A stretch of 38,254 nt of DNA from an uncultured Bacteroidales bacterium (GTDB lineage: Bacteria > Bacteroidota > Bacteroidia > Bacteroidales > UBA932), in contig ONLD01000013.1 in NCBI GenBank assembly GCA_900318565.1, positions 1 to 38,254 of the forward strand, read 5' to 3'. Position 1 is the first letter of the stretch; every line of letters begins with the position of its first letter. This document shows positions 24,773 to 32,898 of this stretch, piece by piece. The position numbers were made by a program, and so were the translations under genes. The notes under the pieces were generated by a model. It was not told where the DNA came from. It ran no database searches and saw only the letters and a program-made list of their open reading frames with translations.

Positions 24773-24795
24773 CAGATTATTAAAAGATTCGAACG

Positions 24796-25254
24796 ATGAA
24801 CAGATATATGGAACTGGCAATCCGCGAGGCGCGGGAAGGCATTGAGCAAGGACACGGCGGTCCGTTCGGGACGGTGATAGTCAAGGACGGAAAGATCGTG
24901 GGCCGCGGCCACAACTGCGTGCTGCGGGACAACGACGCCACCTGCCACGGCGAAGTGGCGGCCATAAGGGACGCCGGACGGCGCCTGGGGACTTTCGACC
25001 TGAGCGGATGCGAACTGTACACCACGGGCGAGCCCTGCCATATGTGCCTATGTGCCTGTATGTGGGCCAATATCAGTAAGATATACTACGGATGCAATAT
25101 CGCCGACAACGGCCTTATCGGCTTCCGCGACGATAAGTTCGACAAGATTTTCGGCGGCCGCGACAAACTCGAAGGCTATATGACCGAAATAGACCGCGAA
25201 GAGTGCCTGGCCCTCTTCCGCGACTATATGGCTATGAGCCACGAGAATTACTGA
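24796..25254 (+). CDS. Zinc-dependent nucleobase/nucleoside deaminase (guanine deaminase-like)
   Basis: 152 aa. Typical cytidine-deaminase-fold sites are present: a His-x-Glu motif (CHGEVAAIRDA) and PCHMC, which together bind zinc and supply the catalytic Glu. The opening GIEQGHGGPFGTVIVKDGKIVGRGHN and the late GFRDDKFDKIF segment resemble the Bacillus GuaD (guanine deaminase) group more than TadA. The site reads HGE where GuaD and TadA usually have HAE. Probable role: purine salvage or catabolism, though tRNA or other substrates are not excluded. It is a single gene with its own promoter, overlapping the convergent U32 gene by 7 nt at the 3' end. Confidence 0.85.
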   Translation: MNRYMELAIREAREGIEQGHGGPFGTVIVKDGKIVGRGHNCVLRDNDATCHGEVAAIRDAGRRLGTFDLSGCELYTTGEPCHMCLCACMWANISKIYYGCNIADNGLIGFRDDKFDKIFGGRDKLEGYMTEIDREECLALFRDYMAMSHENY

Positions 25255-26504
25255 GCCTCCACCCAGAGATAGACTTTGTCTCCCCGACGGACGTGCTGCC
25301 CGCTGGGGCCCTCCGGTATGACCACGGAGCAGCGCTCCCCTTTGGCAGCCTTCTCGCAGGGCACCAGGTTGACGCGCATATCGCTGACTGTCAGCTGCGT
25401 GACCCCGCTGGTGGAGCCGATGACCATAATCTCGTCGCCCTTTCTGAGGTCTGTCGCCTCAACGGTGATCTCAGCCACGCCGATGCGGTCGAACCAGTTG
25501 CTGATGCGCCCGCAATAGACTTTGCGGCGGGTGGCGTGGGAGCCGTAGATTTCGCTCCACTGCCCCAGATAGGCGCCCTGATAATAACCGTCCCAGAAGC
25601 CCCGGTTGAAGACCTCGGCAAGCTTTTCCTTGAGCGCCGCCGCAAGGGAGGGAGTAAAAGTCCCGTCCGCGACCGCGTCGGCGGCCCTGCGGTAGCAGGC
25701 TGTGCAGCGCTTCACGTAGTCGGCGCTGCGGGCCCGTCCTTCAATCTTCAGCACCCGCACGCCGCTGTCGATCATACGCGGCAGGAACTCAATGGTGCAC
25801 AGGTCCTTGGGGGACATAATATACTTGTTGTCGATATCCAGCGTGTAGCCCGTCTCGAGGTCCCGGACCTCGTAGCCCCTACGGCAGAGCTGCATACAGG
25901 CGCCCCTGTTGGCCGAAGACCCGTAGGCCTGCAGGCTCAGGTAGCACTTGCCGCTGACAGCCATACAAAGGGCTCCGTGGGCGAACATCTCTATACGCAC
26001 GGGCTTCCCTGAAGGGCCGCAGATGCCTTCGCGCTCCACGGCTTCGTGGATATCCTTCACTTGGTCCAGGTTGAGCTCGCGGGCAAGCACCACCACGTCG
26101 GCCCAGCGGGACCAGAAGCGCAGCGACTCCAGGTTGGAGACGTTGAGCTGGGTGGAGGCGTGGACTTCGAGGCCGATGCTGCGGGCGTACTCGATGGCGG
26201 CTATGTCCGAAGCTATCACCGCATCCACGCCTGCCGCGCGGGCTGAATCCAGGGCTTCACGCATCGCCTGCAGGTCTCCGTCGTAGAGGATGATATTCAG
26301 GGTAAGGTAAGCCTTGGCGGAAGCCTCGTGGCAGATCCGCACGACTTCCGGCAGGTCTTCAGGGGCGAAGTTGTTGGCGCTGTGGGAGCGCATATTGAGG
26401 TGCCCGACACCGAAATACACGGAATCGGCACCTCCCTGGATGGCGGCGTGCAGGCACTCGAAGTTGCCTGCAGGCGACATTATTTCGAGAGATTTCCTGT
26501 CCAT
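25248..26504 (-). CDS. U32-family protein, TrhP-like (prephenate-dependent tRNA hydroxylase type)
   Basis: 418 aa. It opens with ELMSPAGNFE-type sequence (LEIMSPAGNFECLHAAIQGG) and carries the family motif MFAHGALCMAVSGKCYLS followed by GACMQLCRRGYEV, whose cysteines bind an iron-sulfur cluster in characterised members. Length and the lack of a long C-terminal extension fit TrhP (YegQ, tRNA U34 hydroxylation) better than RlhA (YdcP, about 650 aa, 23S rRNA). That assignment is from length and motif memory only. Cytosolic. The start overlaps the S41 protease stop (TAATG), so it is translationally coupled as third gene of the rdgB-S41-U32 operon. Confidence 0.85.
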   Translation of the reverse strand: MDRKSLEIMSPAGNFECLHAAIQGGADSVYFGVGHLNMRSHSANNFAPEDLPEVVRICHEASAKAYLTLNIILYDGDLQAMREALDSARAAGVDAVIASDIAAIEYARSIGLEVHASTQLNVSNLESLRFWSRWADVVVLARELNLDQVKDIHEAVEREGICGPSGKPVRIEMFAHGALCMAVSGKCYLSLQAYGSSANRGACMQLCRRGYEVRDLETGYTLDIDNKYIMSPKDLCTIEFLPRMIDSGVRVLKIEGRARSADYVKRCTACYRRAADAVADGTFTPSLAAALKEKLAEVFNRGFWDGYYQGAYLGQWSEIYGSHATRRKVYCGRISNWFDRIGVAEITVEATDLRKGDEIMVIGSTSGVTQLTVSDMRVNLVPCEKAAKGERCSVVIPEGPSGQHVRRGDKVYLWVEAQ

Positions 26505-28132
26505 TACTCAAACGTGAATGAGGCGGCGCGGCGGAGGGCTTCCCGGAGCTGGGTGTCGTAGCGCAGGCGGAGCTTCACCCCGTCGGGCTGGAAGTAGTAG
26601 CGCACCACGATTTCTTCTTCGATGAAGGGTACGATTTCGTCTTTCTTGAGTCTCAGGAACTCTTCCTTCTCCATATCCAGGGCCTTGCCCAGCGCGTCCA
26701 GCTCCTTGGACATAGCATCCTGCAGGCCGTCCCTGGCAAGCTCCTTGCGCACCAGGTCGAAGTAGGTCTTGGCACTTGACCTGTAATCGAATTCCTTACC
26801 CTCGGCAAACTTGATAAAGTCCTCGTAATCAGCGTCCGAGAGGCAGAATTCGTCGGTCGGAGGGATGCTCGTATGATTGCGCACATATTCGAGGGCATAC
26901 TGCTCCACCACACCGTTGAGCACCAGCGAATAAGTCAGGCGGCTGTACTCGTGGGGCTTGACTATGATGTCGGGCGTGATGCCGCCTCCGTCGCGCACGA
27001 TGCGGCCGCGGGCGGTCTTGAATTCGTGCGTCAGCGAGTCGGGAATGTGTCCCACGGAGCCGTCTTCATTGCGGTGCGAATAGTCAATCGCCTGCACGCA
27101 GCGGCCGCTGGGGGTGTAGTACTTGGCCGAAGTGAGCTTCAGCTGCCCGCCGTAAGGCAGGGGACGAATGCTCTGCACAAGGCCCTTGCCGAAGGTGCGA
27201 GTGCCGATGATGATGGCCCTGTCGAGGTCCTGGAGGGCGCCGGATACGATTTCCGAAGCCGAAGCGGAGCCTGAATCCACCAGCACAATCAGCGGCAGTT
27301 CAGTATCCAGCGGAGCCTGGGTGGTGCGGCTGGTGTAGGACGAGCCGTTCTCGCGGCCCTTTGCAGTCACGACCACGGACCCCTTGGGCACGAAGATGGA
27401 CACGATGTCCACGGCCTCGTTGAGCAGGCCGCCGCCGTTGCCGCGAAGGTCAAGCACCAGCGTGTCGAGCTGTCCGCCCTTGCGGAGATTCTGGATGGCA
27501 GCACGCAGCTGCGCGGCCACGCCTTCGGTAAAGCCGGTCTGCAGCACGTAGCCCGTATGCGGAGTCACCATCCCGGCGTACTGGATGTCGGGCAGGTGGA
27601 TGGTGCGGCGCGTCACGCGCACGTCCTTGAGCTCGCCGCTGTGGACCTTCTTCACCTTGAAAAGCACTTTGGTACCCGGGGTGCCGCGCATCTTCTCGCT
27701 GCATTCCGCGCTCGTCAGCCCCTTCACGCTCTGCCCGTCGATCAGCAGTATCTCGTCGCCGGCACGCAGCCCCGCTCCATAGGCAGGAGAATCCTTGTAG
27801 GGCTCGTTGATGATGACGTTGCCCTGCAGGTCGGGCTTGTAGATGACGGCGCCGATGCCTCCGTAGCTCTTGTTGATCATCATACGCAGGTCTTCGTTTT
27901 CCTCTTCGGGCACATAGACGGTGTACGGGTCGAGGTTGGAGAGCATTGCGTCTATGCCGGCGCGTTCGATGCGGTCCACGGGAAGCGAATCCACGTAGGC
28001 GCGGTTGAGCTCTTTGAGTATGGAGGAGTGGATTTCAGACCACTTGCCGAGCTTGAAGCTCTTGGACTGGGCGCCCGCGGCGAGCGTAGCGCACACGAGC
28101 AGCAGGGATATGAGAGTTTTCTTCATTTTCAT
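26504..28132 (-). CDS. S41-family C-terminal processing peptidase
   Basis: 542 aa, starting at 28132 (MKMKKT) or two codons later. A signal peptide ends near AAGAQS, so it is exported to the periplasm. Domains in order: an N-terminal helical region, a PDZ domain (about 90-180, with GAGLRAGDEILLIDGQSV) and the S41 protease core with LDLRGNGGGLLNEA, the nucleophile serine in SGSASASEI and the catalytic lysine in FGKGLVQ. The long C-terminal helical region is typical of Bacteroidota CtpA/Tsp-like enzymes. It cleaves C-terminal regions of envelope proteins. It starts 4 bp after rdgB and overlaps the U32 gene by one base. Confidence 0.93.
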   Translation of the reverse strand: MKMKKTLISLLLVCATLAAGAQSKSFKLGKWSEIHSSILKELNRAYVDSLPVDRIERAGIDAMLSNLDPYTVYVPEEENEDLRMMINKSYGGIGAVIYKPDLQGNVIINEPYKDSPAYGAGLRAGDEILLIDGQSVKGLTSAECSEKMRGTPGTKVLFKVKKVHSGELKDVRVTRRTIHLPDIQYAGMVTPHTGYVLQTGFTEGVAAQLRAAIQNLRKGGQLDTLVLDLRGNGGGLLNEAVDIVSIFVPKGSVVVTAKGRENGSSYTSRTTQAPLDTELPLIVLVDSGSASASEIVSGALQDLDRAIIIGTRTFGKGLVQSIRPLPYGGQLKLTSAKYYTPSGRCVQAIDYSHRNEDGSVGHIPDSLTHEFKTARGRIVRDGGGITPDIIVKPHEYSRLTYSLVLNGVVEQYALEYVRNHTSIPPTDEFCLSDADYEDFIKFAEGKEFDYRSSAKTYFDLVRKELARDGLQDAMSKELDALGKALDMEKEEFLRLKKDEIVPFIEEEIVVRYYFQPDGVKLRLRYDTQLREALRRAASFTFE

Positions 28133-28136
28133 CCGA

Positions 28137-28763
28137 TTACAGATTGCAGTTCTGCTTCAACCATTGTGCCATTGCACGAAGGGCCTTGCCCCTGTGGGAG
28201 ATGGCGTTCTTGACTTCCTGCGGCAGCTCAGCCACGCTCCGTCCCGGATATTCGTCGGGCAGGAACACGGGGTCGTAACCGAAGCCGCCGGAGCCGCTGC
28301 GGACGGAAGCGATGCTGCCCTCGAGGGTGCCTTCGAAGAAGTGCAGCCCGCCGCCGAGGGTAAGGGTCACGACGCTGCGGAACCTGGCGGTACGGGGCTC
28401 GCCCGGATGGAGGGACAGTTCACGCAGAAGGGTATCTATATTTGCCGAGAAATCGTGGTCAGGAGGCAGCGGAAGGCCGTCCCGCCGGGCCACGTCCACC
28501 GCATAGCGGGCGGCGTGCACTCCCGGAGCTCCTCCCAGGGCATCTACTTCCAGGCCCGTGTCGTCGGCGAAGCAGTCCAGGCCGCAGAGCGCGCGGTAGC
28601 CCCTGGCTTTCAGCACCGAATTCTCTTTCAGCGTCAGACCGTTCTCTTCGACTTCTTCGAACACTCCCAGTTGCGCGGGGCCCACCACCTCTACGATACC
28701 GTCCAGGATTTCCCGGGCCTCGCGGAGTTTGTCTTTGTTGCCGGTAGCAAATACAAGTTTCAT
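28137..28763 (-). CDS. rdgB: XTP/dITP diphosphatase (Ham1/RdgB)
   Basis: 208 aa. Family blocks are all present: FATGNKDKLREAREIL at residues 4-19, FADDTGLEVDALGGAPGVHAARYA in the middle, GGFGYDPVFLP, and SHRGKALRAM near the C-terminus. It hydrolyses dITP, XTP and related non-canonical nucleotides to keep them out of DNA. First gene of the rdgB-S41-U32 operon. The -7 element lies 4 nt before the ATG, so its mRNA should be essentially leaderless. Confidence 0.95.
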   Translation of the reverse strand: MKLVFATGNKDKLREAREILDGIVEVVGPAQLGVFEEVEENGLTLKENSVLKARGYRALCGLDCFADDTGLEVDALGGAPGVHAARYAVDVARRDGLPLPPDHDFSANIDTLLRELSLHPGEPRTARFRSVVTLTLGGGLHFFEGTLEGSIASVRSGSGGFGYDPVFLPDEYPGRSVAELPQEVKNAISHRGKALRAMAQWLKQNCNL

Positions 28764-28767
28764 AATG

Positions 28768-28775
28768 CAAAGATA
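28768..28775 (-). promoter_or_regulatory. -7 element of rdgB, nearly leaderless
   Basis: On the minus strand this reads TATCTTTG, a perfect match, ending 4 nt before the ATG at 28763, which predicts a leader of about one base. No good -33 box is visible. Confidence 0.6.
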
Positions 28776-28781
28776 TACAAA

Positions 28782-28813
28782 ATTGCCGGGTTTAGGACTT
28801 TTGATTATATTTG
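28782..28813 (+). promoter_or_regulatory. Promoter of the polyprenyl synthase-rsgA pair, nearly leaderless
   Basis: ATTG (28782-28785), a 20-bp spacer and TATATTTG (28806-28813). The -7 box is perfect and ends 6 nt before the ATG at 28820, predicting a leader of about 3 nt. Confidence 0.68.
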
Positions 28814-28819
28814 TATCCT

Positions 28820-29731
28820 ATGTTTGACGACAGTATAATTTCATTCCCTTCAAACCCGACGGGCCTCTATGACCCCCTGAGGTATATGATAGGCATCGGC
28901 GGCAAGCGTATCCGCCCCAACCTCTGCCTTCTCGCGTACAGTCTCTACGGCGGCGAGCCGTGCCAGGGAGCCCTGGAAGCGGCCCAGGCGCTCGAGATTT
29001 TCCATTCCTTCACCCTCATCCACGACGACATTATGGACCATTCCCCGCTTCGCCGGGGCGTGCCCACGGTATGGAAGAAGTGGAGCGAAGACACGGCCAT
29101 ACTGAGCGGCGACGTGATGCTCATCGAGGCCTACAAACACATCGTCAAGGTGCCGCAGGAATGCCGCGCGGCTGTGGTTGACCTCTTCTCCTCAACTGCC
29201 GGGCAGGTGTGCGAAGGACAGCAGTACGATATGGAGTTCGAGAGCCTCGACTCCGTATCTATGTCTCAGTACGAGAATATGATAGCGCTGAAGACGGCAG
29301 TGCTCATAGCCTGCGCCGCAAAGACGGGAGCCCTCGTGGCCGGCGCCCCTCAGAAGGAATGCGAGGCCCTGTACCGCTACGGCTACGACCTCGGTATGGC
29401 GTTCCAGATCGCGGACGACTACCTCGACGCGTACGGGGACGAAAAGGTGTTCGGGAAGCCCATCGGAGGCGACGTCGCCAACGGCAAGAAGAGCTGGCTC
29501 ACCCTGCGCGCTATGGAGAAGTCCCCAGACCCTGAAGCATTTATCGAACTCTTCAAGAGCCGCGATTTTGCCGCAGTGAAGCGGCAGTACGACGCCCTGG
29601 GCGTGGGCGTGGACGCATTGGCGGAAATCGTCCGTTTCTCCGATTCAGCAATCGCCGCGCTCGACGGCCTGCACGCCGATACGCAGCCGCTGCTGGCATT
29701 TGCCGAGAAGCTTGTCGGCAGGGTGAAGTAA
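28820..29731 (+). CDS. Polyprenyl (farnesyl/geranylgeranyl-type) diphosphate synthase
   Basis: 303 aa from the ATG at 28820; a TTG three codons upstream is rejected because it overlaps the -7 promoter box. Substrate-binding GGKRIRPNLCLLAY is near residue 29. The first aspartate-rich motif is HDDIMDHSPLRRG and the second FQIADDYLD. It condenses isopentenyl diphosphate with allylic diphosphates. Product length cannot be settled by eye; one such enzyme is usually needed for quinone or undecaprenyl precursors. It overlaps rsgA by one base (TAATG). Confidence 0.92.
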   Translation: MFDDSIISFPSNPTGLYDPLRYMIGIGGKRIRPNLCLLAYSLYGGEPCQGALEAAQALEIFHSFTLIHDDIMDHSPLRRGVPTVWKKWSEDTAILSGDVMLIEAYKHIVKVPQECRAAVVDLFSSTAGQVCEGQQYDMEFESLDSVSMSQYENMIALKTAVLIACAAKTGALVAGAPQKECEALYRYGYDLGMAFQIADDYLDAYGDEKVFGKPIGGDVANGKKSWLTLRAMEKSPDPEAFIELFKSRDFAAVKRQYDALGVGVDALAEIVRFSDSAIAALDGLHADTQPLLAFAEKLVGRVK

Positions 29732-30666
29732 TGGAGGCCACCGTAGTCAAGAATGCCGGCAGCCACTTCCTGCTGAGCCCCTTGCCGCAGTGGGCGCCGT
29801 TTCCCGCCGTGCTGCGGGGAAAAGTGCGTCTGGAGCGCTCCGGAGCCACGAATCCAGTAGCCGTGGGCGACAGGGTCGAATACGAGCTGGACGGGGAACG
29901 CGCCGACGAGCTGCACCCCGCCGTGATACGCAGCGTGCTGCCCCGCACCAACTACGTCATCCGCCGCAGCACCAACCTCTCGCGGCAGTCGCACGTGATT
30001 GCGGCCAACCTGGACAGGGCCCTGCTGGTGGTTACTCTGTACTTTCCCGAAATCAAGCTGCCATTCCTGGACCGCCTGCTGGTGACCTGCGAGGTCTATG
30101 GAGTCAGGCCGGTCATCGTGCTCAACAAACTGGACCTCTACCGGGATCTGGCAGGAGAGGAAGTGGAGCGTTTCTGCTCGATCTACAGGGGCGCCGGCTA
30201 CGAAGTCGTCGAGTGTTCGGCGCTTACGGGCGAGGGCATCGATTACCTGCGCACCGTCTGCTCCGGCGGCACGAGCCTCCTGAGCGGCGAATCGGGCGTG
30301 GGCAAGAGTTCGGTCATCAAGGCCCTGGACCCTTCGCTGGACCCTAAGGTGGGGCGCATCAGCACGGCCCACCTGCAAGGCAAGCACACCACATCCCTAT
30401 ATGAGATGTACCCTTTGAGCAGCGGCGGATTCATAGTTGACACTCCGGGCCTGCGGGGATTCGGCCTCGTGGACCTCGAAAAGGAGGAGATTTCCAAATA
30501 CTTCCCCGAAATGCTGCGGGTTGCGGATGGCTGCCGCTTCGTCCCCTGCACGCACACCCACGAGCCCGGCTGCGCCGTAAAGGCGGGCGTGGACGAGGGC
30601 TCAATCAGCCCAGAGCGCTACAACTCCTACCTCGGAATGCTCGAAGAGGACAAGAAATTCAGATAG
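29731..30666 (+). CDS. rsgA: Ribosome small subunit-dependent GTPase RsgA
   Basis: 311 aa. An N-terminal OB-fold (about 1-70) precedes a circularly permuted GTPase: the G4 motif LNKLDLY comes before G1 SGESGVGKSSV, then G3 DTPGLRGFG. A C-terminal zinc site follows, visible as Cys and His residues in DGCRFVPCTHTHEPGCAV. It checks maturation of the 30S subunit. It starts on the polyprenyl synthase stop (TAATG) and its 3' end overlaps the convergent dapF by 8 nt. Confidence 0.96.
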   Translation: MEATVVKNAGSHFLLSPLPQWAPFPAVLRGKVRLERSGATNPVAVGDRVEYELDGERADELHPAVIRSVLPRTNYVIRRSTNLSRQSHVIAANLDRALLVVTLYFPEIKLPFLDRLLVTCEVYGVRPVIVLNKLDLYRDLAGEEVERFCSIYRGAGYEVVECSALTGEGIDYLRTVCSGGTSLLSGESGVGKSSVIKALDPSLDPKVGRISTAHLQGKHTTSLYEMYPLSSGGFIVDTPGLRGFGLVDLEKEEISKYFPEMLRVADGCRFVPCTHTHEPGCAVKAGVDEGSISPERYNSYLGMLEEDKKFR

Positions 30667-31447
30667 TCCCGTCGAAGACGGTGCGGGCCGGGCCTTTCAG
30701 AAGCAGGCGGCCGTCTTTGCAGGTGACTTCGAGTTCACCGCCGTCCATACGCAGAAGGCAGGGGCTGCCGGCGAGACCGAGGGTCACGGCGGCTGCGGCT
30801 GTGGCGCAGGCCCCGGTGCCGCAGGCGAGCGTGATGCCGCTCCCCCGCTCCCAGACGCGCATCCGGATGCTGCCGTCAGGCCTCACGGAAGCGAATTCCA
30901 CGTTCCGGCCTCCCTCGAAATGCTTCTCCGCCGACGGACCTACCCGCTGCAAGTCCACCGCGTCCGCATCGGGGCAGAACACCACGAAATGCGGATTCCC
31001 CACATCCACGAGCACCCCTCTCAGCAATGAATCTCCCGCCTCAACGCCGAAATCCACCGCCTCGATGCGGAAGCCCCCCATTCCGACGGTAACGCTATCG
31101 ACGAGGCCGTCCGCGCCCGTGTGGAGAGTAAGCTGCTTGATGCCGGACTTCGTGGAGAGGGTCAGCGAGCGCTTGTCCGTCAGCCCACGGTCGAAGACAT
31201 ATTTCCCTATGCAGCGCGCCGCATTGCCGCACATAGCCCCTTCGGAGCCGTCGGCATTGAACATACGCATAGAGAAATCCGCCTCCGGGCAGCGCCCGAT
31301 GAGCACCAGCCCGTCGGCACCTATGCCGAAATGCCGGTCGGAGAGGCGCACCGAAAGGGCCGCAGGGTCAGCCACGTCGAAACGGGCCGCATCTATATAG
31401 ATGTAGTCGTTGCCGCAGCCCTCCATCTTGGTGAATTCCAGCCTCAT
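30659..31447 (-). CDS. dapF: Diaminopimelate epimerase
   Basis: 262 aa. Both catalytic cysteines are in their motifs: AMCGNAARC (first half) and TLACGTGACATAAA (second half). The N-terminus MRLEFTKMEGCGNDYIYID is the usual KMxGxGND start. It converts LL-diaminopimelate to the meso form for lysine and peptidoglycan. It is last in the gpmI-manA-rnr-M28-dapF operon and overlaps the M28 stop (TGATG). Confidence 0.95.
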   Translation of the reverse strand: MRLEFTKMEGCGNDYIYIDAARFDVADPAALSVRLSDRHFGIGADGLVLIGRCPEADFSMRMFNADGSEGAMCGNAARCIGKYVFDRGLTDKRSLTLSTKSGIKQLTLHTGADGLVDSVTVGMGGFRIEAVDFGVEAGDSLLRGVLVDVGNPHFVVFCPDADAVDLQRVGPSAEKHFEGGRNVEFASVRPDGSIRMRVWERGSGITLACGTGACATAAAAVTLGLAGSPCLLRMDGGELEVTCKDGRLLLKGPARTVFDGTI

Positions 31448-32898
31448 CAGAACAGCCAGGATGCCTTTAGATAGGTGCCGGTGCGAAGGCGGGCGGGCTC
31501 CCCGGAAGGGAACAGGTCGCCGAGCTGCCAGCGGAAGTCCCAGGACAGCATCAGGCCGGCCACCTTGATGCCGAAATTGGCTGCGATGCCTCCCTCGTGG
31601 GGATTGAAGCCCCAGGCCGGATTATCATTGTCGAAGCTGTGGCTGAAGCAATAGGAATAGAAGCCTCCGAAGCCGATGAAACCGTATTCCCCGCCCTCTC
31701 CGGTCTTTAGCCGCAGGTACAGAGGCACCGTCACGGCGCTGTGCCGGAAATTCTGCCCGCGGCCGAAAGGCTCAGCCGTCGAAGGGAAACGGGCACCCGC
31801 ATTCTCATACAGCACGTCCAGCTGGAAGCCGGACTTGCCTATATTGATGAGGCTCGTTATACCGGCTGAATAAGCCATCCCGGGCCTCGTGGTGAAATCC
31901 GCTTTGGGGAAGGCGAGCCGGCCCTGCCCCACGGAGGCTGTCACGCCGAACTCAAAGGTCCGAGCCTTGCCGCTGTGCTTGCCGGCAAGCCTTCCGCTGG
32001 CCTCCAGGGAAGGGTCCGATGCAGCCTGCAGGGCGAAATCCGAAAGGTAGCCCGTGACCTTGTCCAATCCCTCATAGTCAATGAGTTCCGGCCTGTCGGA
32101 AGGCTTGTGGTACTGGGGGTGAAGGCCCGTGGAGACGGCCAGCGTGGGCACGCCCTTGCGGGCAAAACCGTCCGTGTCGGTAGCCGTAAGCACCGAGGTC
32201 TCGAAATTCTTCGTGCGCACATTCACCGAATGCCGCCGGGCTGTCTCCTGCGCCAGGACCTTTCCGTCGCGTATGGTAGCCACGCCCTCGAGCGTGAGCT
32301 TCCCGCTGTGGTTGTAGCGCCCCACCATATCCACGCTCATCATCAACTTGATATGCTCTATGCCCACAAGCCCGTCCAGGAACTCGGCAAGGGCCGTACT
32401 GCCGTAGAGGCCGATTTCCTCGGCGTCGAAAGCGGCGATAATCACGCTGCGCTGCAACTCGCCGCGCTCCCCGCAAAGCGCCCGCGCGATTTCAATCAGG
32501 GCGGCGCTGCCGGAAGCGTTATCGTCGGCACCGGGATAAATCTGCCCGTTCTTTACGCCGAGATGGTCGTAATGGGCGCCGAGCACTATGTACTCATCCT
32601 TCAGGGTGCTGCCCTCTATGAGTCCCACCACATTGCAGTAAGAAGTCCCGTTTTTAGTGAACGGCACCATAAAATCCCCCCCGAAGAAGGGCTGAAGGCC
32701 ACATTCCTTGTAGCGCGCCGCAATGTATTCGCGGGCGAGGATTGCTCCGCGGGTAGCCGCCCCGCGTCCCTTGAGAGAGTCGGAAGCAAAGTAGCCTATG
32801 TACTCGGTCAGCCTATCTTTTCGAGGCTGAGCGTTTACGGCCCCGCCGCCCGGCAGGAGCGTCAGGAGCAGCAGGCACAGGGGTAGAATCTTCTTCAT
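31447..32898 (-). CDS. M28-family zinc aminopeptidase with a C-terminal barrel-like domain
   Basis: 483 aa from the ATG at 32898 (five codons later than another possible ATG at 32913). A signal peptide ends near AVNAQ, so it is exported. The M28 peptidase domain (about residues 27-290) has the full metal set: His109 (GAHYDHLG), Asp125 (GADDNASG), Glu160/Glu161 (FDAEEIG), Asp190 (VDMVGRY) and His264 (HPQYHKPSD). The rest (about 310-483) alternates polar and aromatic residues with repeated Tyr/Phe and ends KASWLF, like an outer-membrane beta-barrel porin-type domain. The start lies inside the rnr coding region (86-nt overlap). Confidence 0.85.
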   Translation of the reverse strand: MKKILPLCLLLLTLLPGGGAVNAQPRKDRLTEYIGYFASDSLKGRGAATRGAILAREYIAARYKECGLQPFFGGDFMVPFTKNGTSYCNVVGLIEGSTLKDEYIVLGAHYDHLGVKNGQIYPGADDNASGSAALIEIARALCGERGELQRSVIIAAFDAEEIGLYGSTALAEFLDGLVGIEHIKLMMSVDMVGRYNHSGKLTLEGVATIRDGKVLAQETARRHSVNVRTKNFETSVLTATDTDGFARKGVPTLAVSTGLHPQYHKPSDRPELIDYEGLDKVTGYLSDFALQAASDPSLEASGRLAGKHSGKARTFEFGVTASVGQGRLAFPKADFTTRPGMAYSAGITSLINIGKSGFQLDVLYENAGARFPSTAEPFGRGQNFRHSAVTVPLYLRLKTGEGGEYGFIGFGGFYSYCFSHSFDNDNPAWGFNPHEGGIAANFGIKVAGLMLSWDFRWQLGDLFPSGEPARLRTGTYLKASWLF

